Assembly: GCA_946482625.1 (NCBI GenBank)
Contig: CAMLSH010000256.1
Span: 1-5,927, forward strand
Source of the DNA: an uncultured Opitutaceae bacterium
GTDB lineage: Bacteria; Verrucomicrobiota; Verrucomicrobiae; Opitutales; Opitutaceae
Length of the DNA stretch: 5,927 bases
Direction: 5' to 3'
The notes under the pieces were generated by a model that worked only from the letters and a program-made list of their open reading frames with translations, had not been told where the DNA came from and did no database searches. The position numbers were made by a program, and so were the translations under genes. This document shows, piece after piece, positions 1 to 5,458 of the stretch (its first letter is position 1; each line of letters begins with the position of its first letter).

Positions 1-1131
1 CTCGGCGCCACCGGCTCCATCGGCGAAAACACGCTCCGCGTCATCGCCGCGCACCCGAACAAACTCGAACTCGTCGCCATCGCCGCGCGCTCCAACTGGC
101 AAAAACTCGCCACCATCGCCGCCGAGTTCCGCGTCCCCCACGTCGGCCTCTTCGACAACGACGCCTACACGGCCGCCAAATCCTCCGGCGCCTTCGCCCC
201 CGGCACCCATCTCGTCGGCGGACTCACCGGCCTGACCGAACTCGCCCGTCTCCCCGAAGCGGATACCGTCCTCGTCGCCGTCGTCGGCACCACCGGCCTC
301 CAACCCGCCCTCACCGCCATCGACGCCGGCAAAACCCTAGCGCTCGCCTCCAAGGAAATCCTCGTCCTCGCCGGCAAATTCGTCATGGCCGCCGCCCGCC
401 AGCGCGGCGTGAAACTCCTGCCCGTGGACAGCGAGCACAACGCCGTCTTCCAGTGCGTCGAAGGCCACCCGTCCGCCGGCGTTTCCCGCATCATCCTCAC
501 GGCCTCCGGCGGTGCCTTCCGCGATTTCCCCGCCGAGCGACTCGCCCACGTCACGCCCGCCGACGCGCTCAAACATCCAAACTGGTCGATGGGCCCCAAG
601 ATCACCGTGGACTCCGCCACACTCGCCAACAAAGGCCTCGAACTCATCGAAGCCCAGCAGCTCTTCGGCCTCCGCGCCGACCAGTGCGACGCCGTCATCC
701 ACCCGCAAAGCATCGTCCACTGCCTCGTCGAGTTCACCGACGGCGCCATGCTCGCCCAGCTCTGCCCCCCGTCGATGACCTTCCCGATCCAGCACGCTCT
801 GCTCCATCCTGCCCGCGCCCCAGGCGTCGATCGCCCGCTCGACCTCAAAAAACTCTTCTCCCTCGAATTCCGCCCCATCGACGAAACCCGTTTCCCGATG
901 CTCGCCCTCGCGAAACAAACCATGCGCGCCGGCGGCATCGCTCCTGCGATCTACAACGCCGCCAACGAAGTCGCCGTTGCCGCTTTCCTGGAGGGACAAA
1001 TCCCGTTTCTTGCGATTCCGCGCATCGTGGAAGAAACTCTGGCGAAAATGCCCAACACCGATCCCGCCGACCTCGACACCGTGCTCGCCCTCGACGCCAC
1101 CGCCCGCCGCACCGCCACGTCTCTGCTCTAG
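1..1131 (+). CDS. dxr: 1-deoxy-D-xylulose 5-phosphate reductoisomerase (DXR), 5'-truncated
   Basis: Catalyses the NADPH-dependent rearrangement and reduction of DXP to 2-C-methyl-D-erythritol 4-phosphate, the committed step of the cytosolic MEP isoprenoid pathway. The frame is open from base 1 and gives 376 residues before the TAG at 1129-1131. It begins at the NADPH-binding LGATGSIG motif, which starts at residue 7 in E. coli DXR, so only about six residues and the start codon are missing. Visible family motifs are LASKEILVLAG, PVDSEHNAVFQ (metal/substrate Asp and Glu, window residues 143 and 145), SGGAFRD, HPNWSMGPKITVDSATLANKGLE (Lys211 and Glu214, equivalent to E. coli K228 and E231), IHPQSIVH and the C-terminal NAANEVAVAAFL segment. 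No catalytic residue appears lost. A hairpin follows directly and rseP starts 95 bp downstream, the common dxr-rseP order. The product call is secure; the true start lies outside the window. Confidence 0.97.
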   Translation, partial: LGATGSIGENTLRVIAAHPNKLELVAIAARSNWQKLATIAAEFRVPHVGLFDNDAYTAAKSSGAFAPGTHLVGGLTGLTELARLPEADTVLVAVVGTTGLQPALTAIDAGKTLALASKEILVLAGKFVMAAARQRGVKLLPVDSEHNAVFQCVEGHPSAGVSRIILTASGGAFRDFPAERLAHVTPADALKHPNWSMGPKITVDSATLANKGLELIEAQQLFGLRADQCDAVIHPQSIVHCLVEFTDGAMLAQLCPPSMTFPIQHALLHPARAPGVDRPLDLKKLFSLEFRPIDETRFPMLALAKQTMRAGGIAPAIYNAANEVAVAAFLEGQIPFLAIPRIVEETLAKMPNTDPADLDTVLALDATARRTATSLL

Positions 1132-1167
1132 GTGGAACGCGCCGTCCCGGCGCGTTTCTGAACCACC
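1131..1167. repeat. GC-rich hairpin immediately after dxr
   Basis: AACGCGCC (1136-1143) and GGCGCGTT (1149-1156) form a perfect 8-bp stem with a 5-nt loop. GGTGG (1131-1135) and CCACC (1163-1167) can extend it across a 6-nt bulge. The left arm starts on the last base of the dxr stop codon. Only three T residues follow the inner stem, so this is not a classical intrinsic terminator. It could attenuate or stabilise the dxr-rseP transcript, or be one copy of an interspersed palindrome. The base pairing is directly visible; the role is inferred. Confidence 0.5.
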
Positions 1168-1226
1168 ACCCGCTCCGACACCTTTCAACAACTCCGCCCG
1201 CAATCTTCCTCCGTTTTTCACCTACG

Positions 1227-2681
1227 ATGGATTTCTCCTCTCTCTTCACCAACGTCTGGTCGCTCCTCCTCGTCGTCCTCTTTTTCGGCGGCTCGATTTT
1301 TGTCCACGAACTCGGCCATTTCCTCGCCGCCCGCCGGCGCGGCGTAAAAGTCGAACGTTTCTCCATCGGCTTTGGCCCGAAAATCTTTTCCTGGCGCGGC
1401 AAAGACGGCGTCGAATACCGCCTCTCCTGGCTCCCGCTCGGTGGCTATGTCGCGCTCCCCCAACTGGCCGACATGAGCGCCATCGAAGGCAAAAGCTCCG
1501 ACGACGCCCCGCATGCACCGATCACCTACTCCACCAAGGTCATCGTTTTCGCCGCCGGCGCCGTCTTTAACGTCATCTTCGCTTTCCTGCTCGCGACCGT
1601 GCTCTGGCAAATGGGCCAGCAGGTCGCCAAAGAAGAACAGACCAACCAGGTCGGCGTCGTCCTCGATCGTATCGAGCTTCCCAATGGCGAAATGGTCCCC
1701 GGCCCCGCCTTTCTCGCTGGCGTAAAACCAGGCGATATCGTCCGCACCGTCGACGGCAAATCCGTCTCCTCCCTTTCTGAAATCGGCTACCTCGTCGCCC
1801 TCGGTTCCGGACGCGGCGCCAACAACGAGCCCAAGGTCGACCTCGTCGTCGAACGCGACGGACAAACGATCCCAATCAGCGTTTTCCCCAGAAAACTCGG
1901 CTTCGAAGAATTTCGCGACATCGGCATTGAGCCGAACACCCGTGTCTACATTGGCAGCGTCCAGAAAGACAGCGCCGCCGCGGCCGCCGGCCTCCGCGCA
2001 GACGACCTCATCACCCACATCGATGGCCAGCCCGTCGCCTACCAAAGTTTCATTCGCGAGCACCTCCGCCGCACTCACGGCAACCCGGTCCAGATCACTT
2101 ATATCCGCGATGGCAATACCGCCACGCTCACCGCCACGCCGCAAAAAGTCATCGACCCAGAAACCAAAACGGAAGTCTATCGCCTCGGCGTAGGATTGCG
2201 CGGCGCCTACACTATCGAAACCGTGCATATCTCGCCATGGGAGCAGATCCGCCGCCACCTCATCACGACTTGGCGAACCTTCGGAAGCCTCGTCAGTCCT
2301 CGCTCCGACATCGGCCTGTCGAAGATGAGTGGTCCGATCGGCATAGTGGAACGCATGCACGCCATGGCCCAATACGATTTTCGCGCCGTTCTCGCCTTCG
2401 TTATTTTGATCAATGTGAACCTGGCGATTTTCAACCTCCTGCCGATTCCTGTCCTCGACGGCGGCCACATCCTGTTCGCGACCATCGCCAAACTCCGTGG
2501 CCGCGCCCTAGCTCCCGAGTTTATCGCAACCGCTCAAAGCGTTTTCATCGTCCTGCTATTTTCGATGATGATCTACGTAAGCGTGTTCGACGTCCGCCGC
2601 ACCGTCCGGCTCCGCTTCGAAGAAAAACCCGCTCCCGCCGCCCCCGCTCAACCGGCCGAACCCACTCCCTCCAAGCCGTAG
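1227..2681 (+). CDS. rseP: RIP-type site-2 zinc metalloprotease RseP, two PDZ domains
   Basis: Intramembrane protease of the S2P family. In E. coli it releases sigma-E by cutting RseA and clears leftover signal peptides; the substrate here is unknown. The 484-aa product (E. coli about 450) has TM1 at about residues 10-35 containing the zinc motif HELGH (27-31). The GFGP (48-51) and PLGGYV segments of the membrane re-entrant beta region follow. TM2 is about 104-130, PDZ1 about 143-215, PDZ2 about 240-305 and the SGPIGI motif 368-373. TM3 carries NLLPIPVLDGGH (403-414), including the third metal ligand Asp411, and TM4 is about 435-455. The tail from about 466 is Pro/Ala-rich and probably disordered, which accounts for most of the extra length. 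The ATG at 1227 is chosen because residues upstream in frame are an antisensical continuation inside dxr, and this Met directly precedes TM1. No Shine-Dalgarno sequence is visible before it. Confidence 0.95.
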   Translation: MDFSSLFTNVWSLLLVVLFFGGSIFVHELGHFLAARRRGVKVERFSIGFGPKIFSWRGKDGVEYRLSWLPLGGYVALPQLADMSAIEGKSSDDAPHAPITYSTKVIVFAAGAVFNVIFAFLLATVLWQMGQQVAKEEQTNQVGVVLDRIELPNGEMVPGPAFLAGVKPGDIVRTVDGKSVSSLSEIGYLVALGSGRGANNEPKVDLVVERDGQTIPISVFPRKLGFEEFRDIGIEPNTRVYIGSVQKDSAAAAAGLRADDLITHIDGQPVAYQSFIREHLRRTHGNPVQITYIRDGNTATLTATPQKVIDPETKTEVYRLGVGLRGAYTIETVHISPWEQIRRHLITTWRTFGSLVSPRSDIGLSKMSGPIGIVERMHAMAQYDFRAVLAFVILINVNLAIFNLLPIPVLDGGHILFATIAKLRGRALAPEFIATAQSVFIVLLFSMMIYVSVFDVRRTVRLRFEEKPAPAAPAQPAEPTPSKP

Positions 2682-2709
2682 CACCGCCGCATACCACGCC
2701 TGCGTCCGC

Positions 2710-2800
2710 CACTGATCATTGGTCACTGCTCATTGGTCATTTCTTTCCTCTTCCGTCCTCAGCCTTTCGTCATTCGGCCTTCGTCCTTCGGATTTTCCGC
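2710..2800. repeat. Thirteen in-register heptanucleotide units between rseP and ispG
   Basis: Exactly 13 x 7 bases fill most of the rseP-ispG gap and end at the base before the ispG ATG. The first part follows a CATTGGT-type consensus: exact copies at 2717-2723 and 2731-2737, and CACTGAT, CACTGCT and CATTTCT at the other sites. Then, without losing register, the consensus changes to a TTCGKCC type, with TTCGTCA at 2766, TTCGGCC at 2773, TTCGTCC at 2780 and TTCGGAT at 2787. Units at 2745-2765 are strongly degenerate. The tract therefore forms the whole ispG leader and contains no Shine-Dalgarno sequence. It resembles in form the heptameric STRR repeats described in cyanobacteria and heptamer tracts I recall from verrucomicrobial genomes. 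The register is visible; the origin and role are inferred. Confidence 0.8.
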
Positions 2801-4927
2801 ATGTCCTACTGCACCTCCCGCTTCCACACCGTCCGCCGCGCCGCGCATGAAGTCATGATCGGCTCCGTCGGCGTCGGCGGCACGCATCCCGTCCGCGTGC
2901 AATCGATGACCACGAGCGACACGCAGGACATCGCCGCCACCGTCAAACAGTCCATCGCCCTCGCCGAAGTGGGCTGCGAAATCATCCGCATCACCGCGCC
3001 CAACGTCCCCGCCGCGCAGTGCCTCAAACCCATCCGCGAGCAATTCACCGCCGCCGGTTTCGGTCACATCCCGCTCGTCGCCGACATCCACTTCCTCCCC
3101 GCCGCCGCGATGGAAGCCGTCGAGCACGTGGAAAAAGTCCGCGTCAATCCCGGCAACTACGCCGACAAAAAGAAATTCGCCGTCCGCGAGTACTCGGATT
3201 CCGACTACGACGTCGAACTCCAGCGCCTCTACGACTCGTTCACTCCGCTCGTCAAACGCGCCAAAACCCTCGGCCGCTCCCTCCGCATCGGCACCAACCA
3301 CGGCTCGCTCAGCGACCGCATCATGAACCGCTACGGCGACACGCCGCTCGGCATGGTCGAAAGCGCCCTCGAGTTCCTCCGCATCGCCGAGACTCATTCC
3401 TACAAGCAGATCGTGCTCTCGATGAAGTCTTCGAACCCGAAGGTCATGATCGAGGCCTACCGCCTGCTCGTGCAGCGCATGGCGCAGGAAGACATGCACT
3501 ACCCGCTACACCTCGGCGTCACCGAAGCGGGCGATGGCGAAGACGGCCGCATCAAAAGCGCCATCGGCATCGGCAGCCTCCTCCTCGACGGACTCGGCGA
3601 CACCATTCGCGTCTCCCTCACCGAAGACAGCGTCTACGAAATCCCCGTCGCCCAAGCCCTCGTCAACAAAGCGATGTCCCTTTGGGAAAAACCGAATTCC
3701 GAATTCCAAATTCCGAAAAACGAGCCGCAGACACCAGCTGCCTCCGGCTTTCGGCCTTCGACCTTCGGCCTTCGCGACTCCATCGACCCTTTCCACTTCA
3801 CCCGCCGAACCACCGCCTCGCTCGCCCTCGGTGTAAATTGCCTCGTCGGTCCCGAGCAACCGCCCCGCGTCATCGTCCGCGCGCCCTCCGTCGAAACACT
3901 CGCCGCGACGCTCACGCAACTCGCCTCACCCCGTTTAGTGGATACACCCGCCGAGGGCGTTCTCATCCCCATCGCCGACTCCGCCGCGCTCGCATCCGTC
4001 AGCGAAATCATCCGCGCCTCCGCCACGCCCCCGTCATTCCTCGTCCTCGAACTCGCGCCCTCGATCACGACTGGCGAGGTCGAAAACCATTTCTCCGCAT
4101 CCCCCTCACACCTCACCAGCCCCGCACCAGCTGCGCCTCTTCCCTCCCGCGTTTTCCTCCGCAAATTCTCCGCCACTGACGCCCCTGCCCTCAAAACCTG
4201 GGCCGACTTCGCCCGCCGCCACGCCGCCTTTCTCGCCTGCGAAATCGCCCCCGCCGACATCGCCGCCCTCGCCGACACGCTCCAGCCCCTCGGCGACGAC
4301 CGCCTCCTCTTCACCCTCAGCGAAACCACGACGCCCGCCGCCGGCCACGGGGTCGGCGCCTACCGCCAGCTCGCCGAAGCCCTCCGCCGCATCGGTTCGC
4401 GATCCCCGATCTGGATACGCAACACCGCCGCCACCGCCGTCCGCGGCGACAACACCTTCCTCAGCCGCCTCCTCGAATCCGCGATCCTCACCGGCGCGCT
4501 CCTCTGCGACGGTCTCGGCGACCTCGTCAGCGTCGAAACCGAGCCCGATCCCACCCGCGCCACCAAGCTCGCCTACAACGTCCTCCAAGGCGCCGGTGCC
4601 CGCATCTCCAAAACCGAATTCGTCTCCTGCCCCAGCTGCGGCCGCACGCTTTTCGATCTCCAGACCACCACGCAGCGCATTCGCACCCTCACTGGCCACC
4701 TCAAGGGCGTGAAACTCGCCATCATGGGTTGTATCGTTAACGGGCCCGGCGAAATGGCCGACGCCGACTTCGGCTACGTCGGTGGCGCCCCCGGCAAAAT
4801 CAATCTCTACGTCGGGAAAACCTGCGTGAAGTACAACATCCCCCAGGCCGAGGCCGACGAGCGCCTCATCGACCTCATCAAAGAACACGGCAAGTGGTTC
4901 GACCCGGCGCCGGCTCACACCGCCTGA
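2801..4927 (+). CDS. ispG: 4-hydroxy-3-methylbut-2-enyl diphosphate synthase, long three-domain form
   Basis: [4Fe-4S] enzyme converting MEcPP to HMBPP, the penultimate MEP-pathway step; cytosolic. The 708 residues are about twice E. coli IspG (372). Domain A (about 10-297) is the TIM barrel, with QSMTTSDT (34-41), VADIHF (93-98), RVNPGN, IGTNHGSLSDR (163-173), HLGVTEAG (237-244) and DGLGD (263-267). An extra A*-type domain spans about 327-580. Domain B carries the cluster ligands Cys610 and Cys613 (CPSCGRT), Cys644 (MGCIVNGPGE) and Glu651. The spacing of these four residues is nearly that of E. coli C270, C273, C305 and E312. The wording MGCIVNGPGEMADADFGYVG is the version I know from plant and chlamydial enzymes, which share the extra domain. 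Residues 298-326 are a low-complexity linker encoded by heptamer repeats, and 429-450 is a second Pro/Ala/Ser-rich stretch. The frame stays open upstream into rseP, but the ATG at 2801 fits the family N-terminus and directly follows the leader repeat. There is no Shine-Dalgarno sequence. Confidence 0.96.
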   Translation: MSYCTSRFHTVRRAAHEVMIGSVGVGGTHPVRVQSMTTSDTQDIAATVKQSIALAEVGCEIIRITAPNVPAAQCLKPIREQFTAAGFGHIPLVADIHFLPAAAMEAVEHVEKVRVNPGNYADKKKFAVREYSDSDYDVELQRLYDSFTPLVKRAKTLGRSLRIGTNHGSLSDRIMNRYGDTPLGMVESALEFLRIAETHSYKQIVLSMKSSNPKVMIEAYRLLVQRMAQEDMHYPLHLGVTEAGDGEDGRIKSAIGIGSLLLDGLGDTIRVSLTEDSVYEIPVAQALVNKAMSLWEKPNSEFQIPKNEPQTPAASGFRPSTFGLRDSIDPFHFTRRTTASLALGVNCLVGPEQPPRVIVRAPSVETLAATLTQLASPRLVDTPAEGVLIPIADSAALASVSEIIRASATPPSFLVLELAPSITTGEVENHFSASPSHLTSPAPAAPLPSRVFLRKFSATDAPALKTWADFARRHAAFLACEIAPADIAALADTLQPLGDDRLLFTLSETTTPAAGHGVGAYRQLAEALRRIGSRSPIWIRNTAATAVRGDNTFLSRLLESAILTGALLCDGLGDLVSVETEPDPTRATKLAYNVLQGAGARISKTEFVSCPSCGRTLFDLQTTTQRIRTLTGHLKGVKLAIMGCIVNGPGEMADADFGYVGGAPGKINLYVGKTCVKYNIPQAEADERLIDLIKEHGKWFDPAPAHTA
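3694..3777. repeat. Heptamer tract inside ispG, translated as an interdomain linker
   Basis: Twelve 7-base units (84 bases, 28 codons) keep one register. GAATTCC occurs at 3694 and 3701 and AAATTCC at 3708. Degenerate units fill 3715-3749, and TTCGGCC occurs at 3750 and 3764, with TTCGACC at 3757 and TTCGCGA at 3771. In the ispG frame the first part reads PNSEFQIPKN, which matches a permutation of EFRIPNS, the heptapeptide encoded by perfect GAATTCC repeats. The second part reads FRPSTFGLRDS, which matches FGLRPSA, the heptapeptide from perfect TTCGGCC repeats. It sits between the last conserved barrel segment (VYEIPVAQALVNKAMSLWEK) and the extra domain. The TTCGGCC half is the same family as the end of the tract upstream of ispG. 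Confidence 0.8.
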
Positions 4928-5001
4928 TCCGAGCCCGCTTCAAACGTCTGACGACCCCGTCTGCGCCAGCCTCACGCGCCTCGCCCGCCGCAAGCCTTCC
5001 G

Positions 5002-5045
5002 TCGTCACCGAACCGTCACTGAGCCGTCGCCCAGTCGTGACCTGC
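5002..5045. repeat. Four degenerate 11-bp direct repeats
   Basis: Consecutive 11-mers starting at 5002, 5013, 5024 and 5035 share the pattern YCGTSRCYNRR: they begin TCGTCAC, CCGTCAC, CCGTCGC and TCGTGAC. The near-helical spacing would put each CGT core on the same DNA face, as expected of a protein-binding array. The units are short and CG-rich in a GC-rich genome, so chance is possible. Confidence 0.35.
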
Positions 5046-5075
5046 GTAATGCCTTTGCCCTTACAACTACGTCAC
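5037..5075. promoter_or_regulatory. Nested inverted repeat, possible operator
   Basis: GTGAC (5037-5041) is mirrored by GTCAC (5071-5075), and inside it GTAA (5046-5049) is mirrored by TTAC (5061-5064). The intervening gaps are 4 and 6 bases and the central loop is 11 bases. It overlaps the end of the 11-bp repeats. The arms are too short to be a terminator. An operator for a dimeric regulator is possible, but chance is a serious alternative. Confidence 0.2.
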
Positions 5076-5107
5076 TTGTCCGCGCCGGCCCCGCGCTAAT
5101 TCTCTGG

Positions 5108-5155
5108 CAACCAAAAAAACCAAAAACTTATGAGCAAATCCGCTGTGAATAACTT
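5108..5155. other. A/T-rich patch, candidate unwinding element
   Basis: Two runs of A (around 5113-5119 and 5122-5126) followed by CTTATGAGCAAATC make this the most A/T-rich segment of the window. It ends at the DnaA box at 5144-5152. Read on the - strand, the order is DnaA box, a short GC-rich GCGG, then A/T-rich DNA, which resembles the geometry of basal unwinding systems. I do not see clear DnaA-trio repeats (5'-TAG type), so the assignment stays tentative. Confidence 0.4.
5144..5152 (-). promoter_or_regulatory. DnaA box TTATTCACA
   Basis: The + strand reads TGTGAATAA, so the - strand carries TTATTCACA. This fits the TTATNCACA consensus at every defined position and differs from the highest-affinity TTATCCACA only at base five. 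It borders the A/T-rich patch and is repeated, identically and in the same orientation, 284 bp downstream. Confidence 0.75.
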
Positions 5156-5170
5156 GTCGGAAAGTTGCTC

Positions 5171-5199
5171 TTGAAACCCCATTTTCGATTCACGTTACT
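5171..5199 (+). promoter_or_regulatory. Possible dnaA promoter
   Basis: TTGAAA (5171-5176) matches five of six bases of a sigma-70 -35 box. At a 17-bp spacing GTTACT (5194-5199) matches only three of six -10 bases. It lies downstream of the first DnaA box and would give a leader of roughly 250 nt. This is the best candidate I can find, but it is weak. Confidence 0.2.
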
Positions 5200-5310
5200 C
5201 CGCACCCTTCCTCATCCGTGCTCCTCCCGGGTGGCTCTTTCACACATCTCCGACGTCAGTCCGTTTGCGCTCCCGACGAGCTCCGCCCTATCAAGCTAGG
5301 CATCAACACC

Positions 5311-5319
5311 TTAAACACA
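5311..5319 (+). promoter_or_regulatory. Weak DnaA-box-like site TTAAACACA
   Basis: It differs from TTATNCACA at one defined position (A for T at base four). It lies between the two exact boxes but in the opposite orientation. Low-affinity sites of this kind are common in origins, and single-mismatch matches are also common by chance. Confidence 0.25.
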
Positions 5320-5427
5320 CCCCCACCCCAACCCGCCATGATGCCCTCGCCCTCCCACTTTTCCGTCGTGTTCCGCAGGCCACAAAACGCCGTTCGATGT
5401 GTCCGATCAGCCCCTCAGGTCGCGCCT

Positions 5428-5436
5428 TGTGAATAA
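5428..5436 (-). promoter_or_regulatory. DnaA box TTATTCACA next to the dnaA start
   Basis: Identical to the box at 5144 in sequence and orientation, and ending 22 bp before the chosen dnaA ATG. A box this close to the gene is what DnaA autorepression would require. It overlaps an in-frame GTG at 5429, which makes that GTG more likely part of the binding site than a real start. Confidence 0.75.
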
Positions 5437-5458
5437 ACCGACCACGCCTCCTCCGGAC

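Larger units (their letters stand above)
4928..5458. other. ispG-dnaA intergenic region, candidate oriC and dnaA control region
   Basis: This is the longest non-coding stretch of the window. No reading frame in it looks like a protein, and I see no tRNA, riboswitch or convincing ispG terminator. It contains an 11-bp repeat run (5002-5045), a nested inverted repeat (5037-5075), an A/T-rich patch (5108-5155) and two exact DnaA boxes (5144 and 5428). Weaker 7-of-9 matches to TTATTCACA lie on the + strand at 5236-5244 and 5311-5319. Position directly upstream of dnaA, DnaA boxes and an A/T-rich patch in GC-rich DNA fit a bacterial origin. Two strong boxes alone would equally fit simple dnaA autoregulation. 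The + strand looks C-richer than G on both sides, so no skew switch is evident by eye, though codon bias could mask one. Confidence 0.5.

Noticed and set aside
337..1221. Long - strand reading frame opposite dxr
   Set aside because: It is antisense to well-supported dxr, is rich in Gly/Glu/Arg as expected of a reverse-strand shadow in GC-rich DNA, and shows no family motif.
453..1226. Upstream extension of the rseP frame
   Set aside because: This part is Arg/Pro-rich out-of-frame reading of dxr; RseP proteins begin just before the first membrane segment, as at 1227.
1218..2468. 416-codon - strand frame opposite rseP
   Set aside because: Composition (Asp/Glu/Gly/Ala-rich) mirrors the coding strand's codon bias and rseP is unambiguous in the other strand.
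2237..2800. Upstream extension of the ispG frame
   Set aside because: It reads rseP out of frame and then the heptamer leader; family alignment from memory places the N-terminus at 2801.
3694..3707. Two adjacent GAATTC palindromes as a regulatory site
   Set aside because: They are simply consecutive units of the heptamer tract, so the palindromes follow from the repeat and need no separate explanation.
4106..4918. 270-codon - strand frame opposite the ispG 3' half
   Set aside because: It is a shadow of the IspG cluster-binding domain; no recognisable motif and no start signal.
5086..5098. Short GC-rich inverted repeat as an ispG terminator
   Set aside because: The self-complementary GCGC arms are only four bases long and no T-run follows.
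5218..5436. 72-codon + strand frame before dnaA
   Set aside because: No recognisable fold or motif, no ribosome binding site, and it runs through the weak and exact DnaA boxes; more likely chance.
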